Source: Enterobacter soli ATCC BAA-2102
GTDB taxonomy: Bacteria > Pseudomonadota > Gammaproteobacteria > Enterobacterales > Enterobacteriaceae
Reading direction: 5' to 3'
Assembly: GCF_001654845.1 (NCBI RefSeq)
Contig: NZ_LXES01000018.1
Location: forward strand, 1 to 64,000
Length of the DNA: 64,000 bases
In this document: positions 1-10,346 of the stretch, piece after piece
How positions within the stretch are numbered: the stretch's first letter is position 1
How the letters are laid out: each line of letters starts with the position of its first letter
The notes under the pieces: generated by a model
Told to the model about the DNA's origin: nothing
Database searches by the model: none
Seen by the model: the letters and a program-made list of their open reading frames with translations, nothing else
Made by a program: the position numbers and the translations under genes

Positions 1-3000
1 CGTGCGTCAGGCGATTGCCGGAAGCGACCGTCAGGGGGCCGGTCAGGTTACCGGCGGCATCGTGCGTGAAGGACTCCTGCCATGACATGAGTCCGTCCAC
101 CCGGCGCGGTGTGAATGCGGTGGCGGCAAGGCGCCCCCGCTCATCATGGCTGAAACGCCACTCCCCGGTGGCGGTGTCGGTGATGCGCGACAGCAGGCTC
201 CGGGCGTCCGGGGTGTATTCCCGGGCCCTGTCGGTACGGTCGTCAGCCATCACGACGGACTGACGTATCAGGCGGTCGCGGGCGTCACGGGCGAAATGCT
301 GGCGAAACGCTCCGCTGTGCCGGGTCCGCTCAGCGCCGTTTCGCCAGTCATGACGGACCAGCATCTGTGCGTCCAGTGAGGTCTGGGTTATCAGGCCATG
401 ATGGCGCTGCCATGACACGGTCCGTCCGTCCGGAAGGCGCATGGCGGTCAGCGCGCCGGTGCTGTCCCGCTGATAGTGGAGGCTTGCCGGCCCCTGATGC
501 TCAGCCGTCAGCAGCCCCCGGCGGTCATACTGCCATGCGTTCGGCCACTCGCCGTCGTCAGCGGAAATCAGCCGCCCGAAACCGTCGTAGGCGTAGCGGA
601 TTTTTTTCCCGTCAGGCAGCGTTTTCTCCGTGACTCGCCCGGATACATCTCGCGTCAGGCGGGTGACACGGACATGCTCCTCACTGCCGCTGAGGTCATA
701 TTCCCGCAGGGTGATAAGCCTGCCGCAGGCATCATATTCCCGGCAAAGGCGGATACCGTCGATGCGGGTTTCCTCTGCCAGAAGACCGGTGCGGGTGTAA
801 AGAAGCTGCCAGCGCTGGCCGTTGCCGTCGACGATCTCAGTCACCTGTCCGGTTCGAAGATCGTACCGGTATATCTCCCGGGTATTATCAGGATAAATGA
901 TGCCGCTCAGCAGCGCGGTGCCGGGATGGTACGTATAGCGGGTGAGGTGTCCTGATTCATCCTGCTCCGTCAGCAGCTGGCCGTCACCGCTCCATGTCCA
1001 TCTGAGTTCGCTACCGTCCTCATGGATAATACATTCCGGGTTGCCCGCGTCGTCCCGGTGGATCTGTTCGCCGGTCCCGGTCTCAGGATTGCCCTGCCAG
1101 ACCGGCCGGCACAACAGGTCGTAGCGAAAAGCAATGACTTTCCCGGTGCGATCTTTCTGACGTATCACCAGACCCGCGGCGTTAAGTTGACGGGTTTCAT
1201 CACTCCCGTCAGCCCATTCCGTTGCGACCAGTGCGCCCTCTTCCGACCAGCGATAGCGTGTGGTGTTTCCTTCGGCATCGGTTGATGCAAGCAGGCAACC
1301 GTCGGCGTCATAGCGCCAGCACTCGCGTTGCTTTGCCAGCCCGTCAGCGCTGCAGGTAACCTGCTCAATACAGCGGCCTGCGCTGTAATAGCGACGAATG
1401 ATTTGCCCGTCCGGCAGGCGCTCTTCCGTGGCCTGGCCATCGCGGTTATGACGCCAGCGGGTCACCGCACCCGACGGATCGGTCAGGGCGACCAGGTTGC
1501 CCCGCGTATCATATTCATATCGGGTGGTGGTGCCATCCGCACTGGTTTGTTCAACTAGCCGGGCGGTGTCCGGATCGTGTCGCCAGTGCTCTTCCGCACC
1601 GTCTTCATGGCGAACCGTGACGCGCCCGCCAGTCTGCCAGATATACTCCCGGGACAGGCCTGGAAGGCTGCTCCAGTGGCGAATGGCCCGGGCCGTTTTA
1701 CCCGAACCGGACCACTCCCAGTAAAATTTCGCCCCGCCGGGCAGCTCACGGTAGATAAAAAGATGGTCGTCCCGGTAGTGATACTGTTCGGCCTCCTGCC
1801 CCGGCGCCTGGGCACGACAGAGGCGCCCCTCTTCATCGTGGTCATAGCACATCACCGTCACGGCGCCACGCGTCATGTCCAGCCGTGTATTTTCGAATAC
1901 CAGCGCACTCAGGCGTGGCCCTCTGGCGTGTACGCGGTAACGGAGATGCAGCGACAGCCCCGCAGTATTGAACAGCCTGACGGGTAACGCGCCCTCATAC
2001 TCGATTTGCCAGCGTCGCCGCTGGCGGGAAAATCCGCTCACGCGTCCCTGTGAGCCGTCCGGCTCCCGAACGACATGCATCAGCCAGCCATTCAGCGACG
2101 GCGCGCTTAGCGCAAAGGTATTATCCTCTTTATCACACCAGGCCCGGGCACCGGCCAGCGGATTGCGGGAGGCGGGCATCGCACGGTCCGGCAGCGGCAG
2201 GCGCAGGGTGACGTTTTCATGATCACGCCACAGGATATGGCCTTCGGTGAAGGTGATGTGATGGTCGAGCGTATGCCGCCAGCCAAACCCGAGCGTTGAC
2301 GCCTCCTCAACCGCCGCGGTGCGGTACTGCCGGCCAACGCTGAACGGGATGGCATCGGGCAGGGTAAAATCCGTCAGCGCCAGCAGCTCTTCTCCGTTGA
2401 TTAATGACACCGGACAGCCGTCTGTATCGCAGGCATCGGTATTTTTCGTCGGTTTACCGTTGGGGTCCGTGGCCGGAGAACTTTCCTCACGGGTTTTCAG
2501 GTCGATTTCGGTGTGACGGCTCGTACCCAGGTCGGTTTCATGGTCTGGCCCCAGCCGGGCATTAGTCTGGCGCTTGTGGTTAATGGCGCCATGTTTTTCC
2601 AGAAAACCGGACATGATGCCGGCCATGTCCGCCATGATTTCCGTCAGCGCGTGCCATAACGTCCGGACAGACTGTCCGAGGCGGGGGCCGTAGCGCGTCA
2701 GCATACTGACCACTTTGTACGCCAGAAAGGCCGGGCCGCCGGGGCCGGTGACCAGCGTCAGCAGCGCCCCGAATACCAGGCCGGACAGGATTTCACCCGC
2801 AAATTCAGCCAGTGGGGTGAGCAGTTGTCCCCAGGGGTACATGCGCAGACGCAGCAGGGTGGCGCGGGTGAGCAGATACAGGGCCGCCTCATCGTTAAAC
2901 AACGCCATCAACTGTCGGGCGCGTTCTTTGTTGGCCTCAAGGGCCCCTGAAAAATCCGGAAGCGAGAGACCAGACACCCATTGGCCGGCCTGCGTGAGGG

Positions 3001-3697
3001 CATCGCCAATTTTTCTCAGATACGGTTCCGGGTCGGAGATGATATTCCAGGCCAGTTTGATGTCGCTCCAGAGGCCGGTCAGCGAACTGAATAGTCCCTC
3101 GCTAAAGGCTTCAGACAGGCTGGCCGTTATGGCATTCAGCGTCCATTGCGGACGATATTCATCCCACCGCGCTGTGAGGGCAGCGTATTGCTGCCGGGAG
3201 AGTTCGTCATAGGCCGCCAGCAGGGCATCGTTGTGCGCTTCCAGCGTGGGATCGATGGCCCGGGCGTAATAGCTTTTACCTGCCTTCAGGTCAGTAAAAA
3301 CGGCCCTGCCGCTTTGATCCGTTATTTTTACGTCAACCCGTTTATCTGGGGTAAATGCGGGGTCTTCATACAGCTCAATACTGGCATCCGGGATAGGCAG
3401 GTCGATTATCGACTGGTGCTTAAGGACCACGGTAATGGTGCGGTTTTTCGGGCAGACGATCGCAGCGCTGAGCGCACTGCCGTCATCGTTGTCGACAACG
3501 GTTTCCTTGCCGTTCAGGGCGATAACGCGCTCCATCTCCAGCGTGGGGCCATTCAGCATGCCAGAAAGATGGCTGGCGCGCGCCCATTCGCGCACGAACT
3601 GCCGGTACTCCTGAGTGATGAGTTCGTTGTTTTTAAACAGAGAAAGTTCGTTCTCAATACCCGCCAGATAGCCGGTAAGGAAGGAGCCAGCGCTCAT
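1..3697 (-). CDS. Rhs-family T6SS polymorphic toxin, N-terminal 1232 residues (3' end outside window)
   Basis: Read directly on the minus strand: an uninterrupted frame from ATG at 3697 to the window edge. The start has a GGATGA ribosome site and lies 5 bp after the DUF4123 stop. Residues 1-430 are an unusual N-terminal region: a small beta domain (about 100-150), then a hydrophobic pair of helices (about 290-335, containing LSGLVFGALLTLVTGPGG). Residues about 425-500 resemble the DUF6531 entry domain of Rhs proteins (GCPVSLINGEELL). YD/Rhs repeats follow to the edge, e.g. RYEYDTRGNLVALTDPSG. No PAAR motif is present at the N-terminus. The C-terminal toxin domain and any immunity gene are beyond the left edge, so activity cannot be named. 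The upstream DUF4123 and vgrG genes indicate T6SS delivery. Confidence 0.9.
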   Translation of the reverse strand, partial: MSAGSFLTGYLAGIENELSLFKNNELITQEYRQFVREWARASHLSGMLNGPTLEMERVIALNGKETVVDNDDGSALSAAIVCPKNRTITVVLKHQSIIDLPIPDASIELYEDPAFTPDKRVDVKITDQSGRAVFTDLKAGKSYYARAIDPTLEAHNDALLAAYDELSRQQYAALTARWDEYRPQWTLNAITASLSEAFSEGLFSSLTGLWSDIKLAWNIISDPEPYLRKIGDALTQAGQWVSGLSLPDFSGALEANKERARQLMALFNDEAALYLLTRATLLRLRMYPWGQLLTPLAEFAGEILSGLVFGALLTLVTGPGGPAFLAYKVVSMLTRYGPRLGQSVRTLWHALTEIMADMAGIMSGFLEKHGAINHKRQTNARLGPDHETDLGTSRHTEIDLKTREESSPATDPNGKPTKNTDACDTDGCPVSLINGEELLALTDFTLPDAIPFSVGRQYRTAAVEEASTLGFGWRHTLDHHITFTEGHILWRDHENVTLRLPLPDRAMPASRNPLAGARAWCDKEDNTFALSAPSLNGWLMHVVREPDGSQGRVSGFSRQRRRWQIEYEGALPVRLFNTAGLSLHLRYRVHARGPRLSALVFENTRLDMTRGAVTVMCYDHDEEGRLCRAQAPGQEAEQYHYRDDHLFIYRELPGGAKFYWEWSGSGKTARAIRHWSSLPGLSREYIWQTGGRVTVRHEDGAEEHWRHDPDTARLVEQTSADGTTTRYEYDTRGNLVALTDPSGAVTRWRHNRDGQATEERLPDGQIIRRYYSAGRCIEQVTCSADGLAKQRECWRYDADGCLLASTDAEGNTTRYRWSEEGALVATEWADGSDETRQLNAAGLVIRQKDRTGKVIAFRYDLLCRPVWQGNPETGTGEQIHRDDAGNPECIIHEDGSELRWTWSGDGQLLTEQDESGHLTRYTYHPGTALLSGIIYPDNTREIYRYDLRTGQVTEIVDGNGQRWQLLYTRTGLLAEETRIDGIRLCREYDACGRLITLREYDLSGSEEHVRVTRLTRDVSGRVTEKTLPDGKKIRYAYDGFGRLISADDGEWPNAWQYDRRGLLTAEHQGPASLHYQRDSTGALTAMRLPDGRTVSWQRHHGLITQTSLDAQMLVRHDWRNGAERTRHSGAFRQHFARDARDRLIRQSVVMADDRTDRAREYTPDARSLLSRITDTATGEWRFSHDERGRLAATAFTPRRVDGLMSWQESFTHDAAGNLTGPLTVASGNRLTH

Positions 3698-3702
3698 ATG
3701 TG

Positions 3703-4464
3703 TCATCCATGAGTGAGAGGAGAGAGATCAGCCAATAGCGTCTTTTTGAGTAGGGCGCTTTGGTCCTGTTTGCTGAGAGAGAGCGAATGAACGTGGTTGT
3801 AAAACAGGGCTATTTTGTGAGTGATTTGTTGGGAAGAATATTGGGTGTAAAGAGACGGGTATGTTTCCTTCAGCCATTGAACCACATTGGCGACCGCAGC
3901 CGGAGCGTGTTGATTATTCAGGAGTTCAATAAGACCCTCAGGAACCTTCCACCATGGAGAATGGCGAACAGGGATGTCTGTATTGACCTCGGTATCTACG
4001 GTTACTCCGTTGATCCAGTAACTGCTAAAGACTGGCAGAACTTTCTGCCATTCCTTAAGCGACCATGAAATATGCGTTAGCAGAAAGCGGCCGTCCCAGT
4101 AGCGAAAGAAAGCGGTGTTACCGTCAGGTAGAAAGATTTGCGTAAGGGTGCGCAGGTGGTCGGTAATGTTTTTTTCATTTAAGGGAGAAACGGCTAACCA
4201 TCCCCAGGATAGGGAGTCTGTCTTTTCTACCCACTGCAGGAAAGGACTGTAGCGCCCGACCTTAACCAGCAGAGGCTGAACGGCGTGCCATTGCTCATAC
4301 GGTGTACCCCTGTAAAGTCCAACTGGTGTTGCTGTGCCATCGAGTTCGTACCAGGCTTTAAGCCCTGTTGCGCCATTGGTGCTGGCGAGAACGACCCAGA
4401 GAGTATCCCCTGACGACAACGATGAATTTAACCAGTTCTGAATACGTGTTGAGTTATCGATCAT
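3703..4464 (-). CDS. DUF4123 T6SS effector adaptor/chaperone
   Basis: 253 residues, ATG start with AGGGA upstream. The N-terminal half carries the DUF4123 pattern: a hydrophobic strand (LWVVLASTNGATGLKAWYEL), then GTPYEQWHAVQPLLVKV, the SPFLQWV segment, and the WGWLAVSP strand. DUF4123 proteins (Tap-1/TEC) bind a VgrG tip and load a particular effector on it. The position between vgrG and rhs, 5 bp before the Rhs start, makes this Rhs the likely client. The family call rests on motif pattern and context. Confidence 0.85.
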   Translation of the reverse strand: MIDNSTRIQNWLNSSLSSGDTLWVVLASTNGATGLKAWYELDGTATPVGLYRGTPYEQWHAVQPLLVKVGRYSPFLQWVEKTDSLSWGWLAVSPLNEKNITDHLRTLTQIFLPDGNTAFFRYWDGRFLLTHISWSLKEWQKVLPVFSSYWINGVTVDTEVNTDIPVRHSPWWKVPEGLIELLNNQHAPAAVANVVQWLKETYPSLYTQYSSQQITHKIALFYNHVHSLSLSKQDQSALLKKTLLADLSPLTHG

Positions 4465-4492
4465 CTTTAATCCCTTAATGTATGCCGCTGGT

Positions 4493-4897
4493 TTAATCTT
4501 CCTTGTTGCAAAAACCTTTCTTTAATCTTTTTATTGGAATGATTAATAGCGGAAGAATTATCCAACCCCATGATGATAATAAAAATGTCACATAATCTCT
4601 TGAATGATATAGCTCTGCGTAATCTACTTGGTATTTCTTAAAGTACACCCCGGATATGTAGTGGGATAACATCCCTATTACAATCCCAACGAAAAAAAAC
4701 CATGGTAACAAATAAACTATCTTCTTATTGATTATCGCGGAATTAAAGAATAAAAAAATAAATGCAAAAACTAGGATGTTAAATAATATTCCGTATGAAA
4801 AACAATACTGTGAGAATTTTGTAAAAAAATAGATAAATTCCATATTCAATATGAATATTATCTGTGCGAGCAATATTAATATAAAATTAACGTACAT
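4493..4897 (-). CDS. Small multi-pass inner-membrane protein of unknown function in the vgrG-rhs operon
   Basis: 134 residues, strongly hydrophobic, with four likely membrane helices (about 3-25, 35-55, 62-84 and 106-124) and a basic C-terminus (KRLKKGFCNKED). I do not recognise the family. The gene is visibly A+T-rich with many Phe, Ile and Tyr codons, unlike vgrG upstream and rhs downstream. It lies 28 bp before the DUF4123 gene in the same direction. Small membrane proteins inside T6SS cargo operons are often immunity proteins, but here nothing beyond position supports that. It could instead be a stray insertion or a remnant of an earlier effector/immunity pair. Confidence 0.6.
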   Translation of the reverse strand: MYVNFILILLAQIIFILNMEFIYFFTKFSQYCFSYGILFNILVFAFIFLFFNSAIINKKIVYLLPWFFFVGIVIGMLSHYISGVYFKKYQVDYAELYHSRDYVTFLLSSWGWIILPLLIIPIKRLKKGFCNKED

Positions 4898-5051
4898 GAT
4901 TTTAGCTCATTTTTGTGAAACTGAACGATCTTCAAAAATCACATCCCCAAAAAAACTGAAAGTTATATGCGATGATTAACGTAATGGTTGAGTCTTTCTT
5001 ATCGTGTTTTTTGTGACGGGATTGTGCATGTTGAACAACATCATCTTGTGA

Positions 5052-7061
5052 TTAAGTTTCATTAAAATCGCATAGTCCATCCTTGCACTTCTCACACTCC
5101 TCGCAATAGGGCGCTTCAGCCTGGAATGTTTCCAGTTGGACGGGTGACAGTTGTGGAGGCTGCGGAATTTGTAGCGGTATGCCCGGGCGCAATAAACGCA
5201 GTGCGGAACCGTTACCTGCAACTCCGCCATTAATTCGCACCGGCCCTGTCATGCATATACCGGAAGGATTGATGGTCAGGAACATGCCGCCTGCTTTCAG
5301 TGTTAGCTCCATACCGGCTTCAATCACCACCTTGCTTCCCGCTTTATAGTGGATCTCTTGACCTGCCTCACTGATAAGCGACTTCGCGACTTTCTGGTTC
5401 AGGCTACTCCCCATTTCCTGGGAAACTTCACCTTCCACCTTGCTACGCCATTCACCTGATATGCTCTCGTGACGATCGCGTGTTAGTTCGGTGATCTGAT
5501 CGCGTTCAATTTTGGTGTGCTGATCGCGTACGATATGCCACTGTGCGTCGTTCTCTACGCGGCCCAGCAGGTCTTTTTGAGCTCTCAGGAAAAGCTGCTC
5601 CTGACCAGCGTTATCTTCAAATGAAATCTCGTTATAACCGTCTCCCTTATGGGTTTTACTGCGAATAACCATTTTCGTTTTGTTACCCGGCAGTTCGTAG
5701 GGAGGACGATTAATCCCGTTATAGGTGAAACCCGTGATGATAGGACGGTCAATATCTCCGTTGAGGTAAGAGACAATCACCTCCTGGCCAATGCGGGGAA
5801 TTGCCATCATACCGAATCCGCTTCCGTTCCAGCCCTGCGCCACGCGGATCCAACAAGAGGCATTCTCATCGGCTGGATTATAGCGGTCCCAGTGAAAGTG
5901 AACCCGTACGCAGCCATCCTCATTAACGTAAATCTCTTCATCTTCAGGACCGACAACCGTTGCCACTTCGTCACCATCCGCCAACGGTTTGTAACGATAA
6001 GGCGGACGCCATTGGGCGTTACCGGGAATAAACGTGAAATCGCAAATGAGTGTGGTTCCACCGCCGCTTCCCTCTTCCTCGGCAGCCTCTGGCATTTTTC
6101 CCTGCATCTGCGTTGTAATCACTTGCCACTCGCCATTCATGGCATCTGCTGGATGATCTTCAAGTGTAAAAATGGTTCCTGGCATTAACAGGGCACAGTT
6201 GGTGCGACCGCTACCTGTGCGCATTCCTGCCTCAAAACGATCCATTCGATACTGAACCGTAGAGCGCCCTTCGCCATCCTCCTGAAAGCGACCATAGCTT
6301 TCAAAGGCTGAAAACATTGTGCCGCTGCCGGTCTTGTCTGCAGATGCGCGACTGGCGCGCAAAGGATTCGCTGGATTGTGGTAGTTTCTGTCTTTATGAA
6401 TAGTTTCCAGCGGCTGCATCGCGGCGCCTGCCCGCCACTGGGACACAATATTGTCACGTAGTAACGATGCCGGGTGAGGGTTATAGGCGAGTGTTGCAAC
6501 ATTATGCATTGCCAGACGGCTGTCGCTATAACAGAGGCCTTCCTGATCGAACCAGTAGGTGATGCCTTCCTGGGAAGCCAGTCGGTTGAAAAAGTCCCAT
6601 GAAGATTCACGTTTTTGAGTAACATATTCATGAACCGGATGACTTTCTTTCATCAACAGATTGCGACCCTGAACGCAGAAAGGCTGAATTAATTCATCAA
6701 GTAATTGTGGGACCGATTTTTTATGAAAAATACGGCTGTCCTGGTTCAGGCTAAGGACCCAAAGCGTTGGTCTCACGGTGAGGTAATAATACGTTCGTCG
6801 AAAACCCGTGTCCCCTTGTTCGAAAGCGCTGATAACGCCATTAATTATTCGCTGATCGATACCATCGACGGTAATGGTAAACGAAACAGGTTGGAGTAAG
6901 TACTCATGAACATTAATGTCATCACGTGCGCTGACTAATGTGACTGAAAGGGTAAAAAGTTCGGAGAGCCCTTCTGTCATTGAAAAATTGGTGGTTTCCA
7001 GGGTGTCATCTGAAAGGTTGCCAATCTGGCAAGTGAAATAAAGGCCTGTGGATTTAAACAT
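5052..7061 (-). CDS. vgrG: VgrG (TssI) T6SS spike protein
   Basis: 669 residues from ATG at 7061, preceded by AAGGG at good spacing. An in-frame GTG 24 bp upstream (7085) lacks such a site. It forms the trimeric needle tip that carries effectors. The gp27-like N-terminal part includes the ESSWDFFNRLASQEGITYWF segment. The gp5 OB-fold carries VRVHFHWDRYNP and the RIGQEVIVSYLNGDIDRP motif, followed by a charged beta-helix stalk (KTHKGDGYNEISFEDNAGQE). The C-terminus has no large effector domain but ends in a Cys-rich tail, YCEECEKCKDGLC. First gene of the operon leading to DUF4123 and Rhs. No other T6SS structural genes are near. Confidence 0.95.
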   Translation of the reverse strand: MFKSTGLYFTCQIGNLSDDTLETTNFSMTEGLSELFTLSVTLVSARDDINVHEYLLQPVSFTITVDGIDQRIINGVISAFEQGDTGFRRTYYYLTVRPTLWVLSLNQDSRIFHKKSVPQLLDELIQPFCVQGRNLLMKESHPVHEYVTQKRESSWDFFNRLASQEGITYWFDQEGLCYSDSRLAMHNVATLAYNPHPASLLRDNIVSQWRAGAAMQPLETIHKDRNYHNPANPLRASRASADKTGSGTMFSAFESYGRFQEDGEGRSTVQYRMDRFEAGMRTGSGRTNCALLMPGTIFTLEDHPADAMNGEWQVITTQMQGKMPEAAEEEGSGGGTTLICDFTFIPGNAQWRPPYRYKPLADGDEVATVVGPEDEEIYVNEDGCVRVHFHWDRYNPADENASCWIRVAQGWNGSGFGMMAIPRIGQEVIVSYLNGDIDRPIITGFTYNGINRPPYELPGNKTKMVIRSKTHKGDGYNEISFEDNAGQEQLFLRAQKDLLGRVENDAQWHIVRDQHTKIERDQITELTRDRHESISGEWRSKVEGEVSQEMGSSLNQKVAKSLISEAGQEIHYKAGSKVVIEAGMELTLKAGGMFLTINPSGICMTGPVRINGGVAGNGSALRLLRPGIPLQIPQPPQLSPVQLETFQAEAPYCEECEKCKDGLCDFNET

Positions 7062-7225
7062 AATAAACCCTTGTTTATAATTCACTAAGTGAATGAATAT
7101 ACGGTGCAGAGTTTATTATATACCCACTCTCTCAATTAATTAATAGTGTGTTTGTGGACTTTTTATTTAATATTTGGCGGGTGTATTGATTAGTTTAATA
7201 AGTCTAATTCGATGAATGGATTTTA

Positions 7226-7259
7226 AAAAACCACGCGCAACTAAATACGCGTGGTTTTT
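7226..7259 (-). terminator. Rho-independent terminator of mnmE
   Basis: Perfect stem AAAAACCACGCG / CGCGTGGTTTTT with a 10-nt loop, immediately after the mnmE stop on the minus strand and followed by T-rich sequence. The A/T flanks are symmetrical, so it might work in both directions, but no gene approaches on the plus strand. Confidence 0.9.
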
Positions 7260-7261
7260 AA

Positions 7262-8626
7262 TTATTTGCCAATACAGAAACTGGAGAAAATCCGTCCCAG
7301 CAGATCGTCCGACGTAAACTCCCCGGTGATCTCACTCAGATTTTGCTGCGCCAGACGCAGTTCTTCCGCCAGCAGTTCACCCGCCCATGCACCGATCAGC
7401 TGCGCTTTACCCTGAACAAGGTGGTTCGCCGCCTCTTCCAGGGCCTGTAAATGACGACGACGCGCCAGGAAGCCGCCTTCCATGCTGGTGTCGAAGCCCA
7501 TACTCTGTTTGAGATGGTTACGCAGGTCGTCCACGCCTTCGCCGGTACGGGCCGACAGGCGGATCAGTGAGTGACCATTCACATCGCTGATGCCCAGCGT
7601 TTCGCCTGTCACATCCGCTTTGTTGCGCACCACTGTGATGGGTAGTTTTGCTGGCAGACGGGCGATAAAGTCAGGCCAGATCTCCGCCGGGTCAACGGCA
7701 GCAGTGGTTGTGCCATCCACCATAAACAAGACGCGATCGGCTTGCTCGATTTCCTGCCAGGCACGTTCAATACCGATACGCTCCACTTCATCACTCGCAT
7801 CGCGTAACCCGGCGGTATCGATGATGTGCAGCGGCATCCCATCGATATGGATATGCTCGCGCAGCACGTCACGCGTAGTCCCGGCAATATCGGTCACGAT
7901 CGCCGCTTCACGGCCCGCCAGGGCGTTCAGCAGGCTCGATTTCCCGGCGTTAGGGCGACCGGCGATAACAACCTTCATTCCTTCACGCAGCAGGCTTCCC
8001 TGGCGTGCTTCGGCGCGAACTGCGTCGAGGTCGGCCATCACGTTGTTAAGCTGGGCTTCGATTTTGCCGTCAGAAAGGAAGTCGATCTCTTCGTCAGGGA
8101 AGTCGATAGCGGCTTCGACGTAGATCCGAAGGTGAGTAAGTGCTTCCACAAGGTGGTTTACACGTGCGGAAAATGCACCCTGGAGCGAGTTCAGCGCAGA
8201 GCGCGCAGCTTGCTCAGAGCTGGCGTCGATCAGGTCGGCAATTGCCTCGGCTTGCGCCAGATCGAGCTTATCGTTCAGAAACGCACGCTCTGAAAACTCA
8301 CCCGGCTTTGCAATACGCAGACCCGGCAGGGTCAGAATGCGTTTTAACAGCAGATCGAGGATAACCGGACCGCCGTGACCCTGTAGTTCCAGCACGTCTT
8401 CACCGGTAAAGGAGTTCGGGCCGGGGAACCACAGCGCAATGCCCTGGTCCAGCGCCGTACCGTCAGCATCTTTAAACGGCAGATAGTCGGCATAGCGTGG
8501 TTTTGGCAGTTTGCCCAGCACGGCTTCGGCAACTTCACGTGCCTTGAGGCCGGAGATGCGCAAAATACCTACACCACCGCGTCCCGGTGGGGTTGCCTGG
8601 GCGACGATAGTGTCGTTATGGCTCAT
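7262..8626 (-). CDS. mnmE: tRNA uridine-5-carboxymethylaminomethyl synthesis GTPase MnmE
   Basis: 454 residues, the same length as the E. coli protein. With MnmG it modifies U34 of tRNAs reading mixed codon boxes. Visible: N-terminal tetrahydrofolate-binding domain ([21 protein letters not shown]), G domain with P-loop [10 protein letters not shown]3 DTAG and G4 NKAD, and the C-terminal FCIGK motif with the functional cysteine. Downstream of yidC on the same strand, separated by a terminator. In E. coli the tna operon lies on the far side of mnmE; here a T6SS cargo operon does. Confidence 0.98.
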   Translation of the reverse strand: MSHNDTIVAQATPPGRGGVGILRISGLKAREVAEAVLGKLPKPRYADYLPFKDADGTALDQGIALWFPGPNSFTGEDVLELQGHGGPVILDLLLKRILTLPGLRIAKPGEFSERAFLNDKLDLAQAEAIADLIDASSEQAARSALNSLQGAFSARVNHLVEALTHLRIYVEAAIDFPDEEIDFLSDGKIEAQLNNVMADLDAVRAEARQGSLLREGMKVVIAGRPNAGKSSLLNALAGREAAIVTDIAGTTRDVLREHIHIDGMPLHIIDTAGLRDASDEVERIGIERAWQEIEQADRVLFMVDGTTTAAVDPAEIWPDFIARLPAKLPITVVRNKADVTGETLGISDVNGHSLIRLSARTGEGVDDLRNHLKQSMGFDTSMEGGFLARRRHLQALEEAANHLVQGKAQLIGAWAGELLAEELRLAQQNLSEITGEFTSDDLLGRIFSSFCIGK

Positions 8627-8651
8627 GGTTTGTCTCTACAGTGTTGCAATA

Positions 8652-8683
8652 AAAAAAGGCGGTCAATCGACCGCCCTTATTTT
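8652..8683 (-). terminator. Terminator between yidC and mnmE
   Basis: Stem GGCGGTC / GACCGCC with loop AATC, bounded by seven A on the left (seven T on the transcribed strand), 20 bp after the yidC stop. It probably ends most rpmH-rnpA-yidD-yidC transcripts before mnmE. Confidence 0.88.
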
Positions 8684-8700
8684 AGCGTTAAGTTACCTGA

Positions 8701-10344
8701 TTAGGATTTTTTCTTTTCGCGGCTATGCAGGCCACGCTTCTCCAGACCACGGTAAATCAGCTGCTGCTGAATAATGGTTACCAGGTTGCTGACGATATAG
8801 TACAGCACCAGACCTGACGGGAACCACAGGAAGAACACGGTGAAGATGACCGGCATAAAGGTCATGATCTTCTGCTGCATCGGGTCGGTCACAGTGGTAG
8901 GCGACATCTTCTGGATGAAGAACATCGTGATACCCATCAGGATCGGCAGGATGTAGTACGGGTCCTGTGCAGACAAGTCATGGATCCACAGTGCGAACGG
9001 CGCGTGGCGCAGTTCAACGGAGCCCATCAGCATGTAGTACAGCGCAAGGAAGATTGGCATCTGAATCAGCAGCGGGAAGCAACCACCCAGCGGGTTCACT
9101 TTCTCTGCTTTATACAGGGCCATCATTTCCTGGCTTTGACGCTGTTTGTCATCACCCAGACGCTCACGCATTGCCGCAATCTTCGGCTGCAGCATACGCA
9201 TCTTCGCCATGGAGGTGTACTGCGCTTTAGTCAGCGGGTACATGATGCCACGAACGATAAAGGTGATAACGATGATGGAGAAGCCCCAGTTACCCAGGAA
9301 GCTGTGGATGAACTTCAGCAGCTTAAACAGCGGCTGAGAGATGAACCACAACCAACCGTAATCTACGGTCAGATCCAGGTGCGGTGCGACAGCGGCCATT
9401 TTGTCCTGGATTTCCGGGCCGACCCACAGGGTGCTGCCCAGGTTAGCGGTTTGACCCGGCTGAACCAGTACTGGCTCGGATTTGTAACCGATAGCTGCAA
9501 TGCCGTTGCCCAGGTTTGCGGTGTAGAAGTTGTTAGTGCCTTCGTTACGCGGAACCCATGCAGTCGCGAAATACTGTTGCAGCATCGCAACCCAACCGCC
9601 TTTAGCGCTGACGTTCAGGTTTTCGTTATCGGCGATGGTGTCGAATTTGTATTTCTCGTACTTCGCATCAGGCGTGGAGTATGCCGCGCCACGGAAGGTA
9701 TGCAGCGCAAAGTTGCTGCTTCCGGTATCGCGATGCGTAGGCAGATTGATGGACTGCTTCAGCTGGCCAAAGGTCGCGAGTTCCAGTGGTTTTGCACCGG
9801 TGTTCTGCACGCTATAGCCCACGTTCACTGAATATTCACCGCGTTTCAGGGTGAAGGATTTGGTGAAGGTGTTGCCCGCAGCATCAGTGTAAGTCAACGG
9901 GATCACAAGTTCGTTTTGGCCATCAGCCAGAACAAACGTATCTTTATCGACGTTATACAGCGGACGCGGACCGTTCGCCGGGTTATCTGGGCCGTCACGA
10001 CCGGTCAGGCCGCTCTGAGCCTGGTAGATAAACTCAGGCGTGGTTTCAAGTAACTGGAACGGTTCGTTAGATTTCAGTTCTTTTGGGTAGGTTAACAGCA
10101 GCGCCTGCTCAACATCACCACCACGGGTGTTGATAGTCAGCTCAAGCACATCGGTCTTAACCGTAATCTGTTTCCCCTGGCCACTGGCCGGCACGCCCTG
10201 GTCGGCGGCGCTACCCGCTGCTGTGGTCGTTGTCTGCGTGACCTGCTGTTGTGGTTGAGGATTTTTATCCTGCTCCCACGCCTGCCAGATCATGAAAGAC
10301 ACGAACAACAAAGCGATGATAAGAAGATTGCGTTGCGAATCCAT
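8701..10344 (-). CDS. yidC: Membrane protein insertase YidC
   Basis: 547 residues (E. coli 548). Inserts and folds inner-membrane proteins with or without SecYEG. N-terminal signal-anchor helix ([20 protein letters not shown]), large periplasmic beta domain (about 60-340), then the conserved five-helix core, with the [20 protein letters not shown] segment and a basic C-terminal tail (REKKKS). Starts 2 bp after yidD in the rpmH-rnpA-yidD-yidC cluster. Confidence 0.98.
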   Translation of the reverse strand: MDSQRNLLIIALLFVSFMIWQAWEQDKNPQPQQQVTQTTTTAAGSAADQGVPASGQGKQITVKTDVLELTINTRGGDVEQALLLTYPKELKSNEPFQLLETTPEFIYQAQSGLTGRDGPDNPANGPRPLYNVDKDTFVLADGQNELVIPLTYTDAAGNTFTKSFTLKRGEYSVNVGYSVQNTGAKPLELATFGQLKQSINLPTHRDTGSSNFALHTFRGAAYSTPDAKYEKYKFDTIADNENLNVSAKGGWVAMLQQYFATAWVPRNEGTNNFYTANLGNGIAAIGYKSEPVLVQPGQTANLGSTLWVGPEIQDKMAAVAPHLDLTVDYGWLWFISQPLFKLLKFIHSFLGNWGFSIIVITFIVRGIMYPLTKAQYTSMAKMRMLQPKIAAMRERLGDDKQRQSQEMMALYKAEKVNPLGGCFPLLIQMPIFLALYYMLMGSVELRHAPFALWIHDLSAQDPYYILPILMGITMFFIQKMSPTTVTDPMQQKIMTFMPVIFTVFFLWFPSGLVLYYIVSNLVTIIQQQLIYRGLEKRGLHSREKKKS

Positions 10345-10346
10345 CG

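Noticed and set aside
8980..9831. 283-codon frame antisense to yidC
   Set aside because: Fully inside yidC on the other strand, Gln/His-rich nonsense-like composition.
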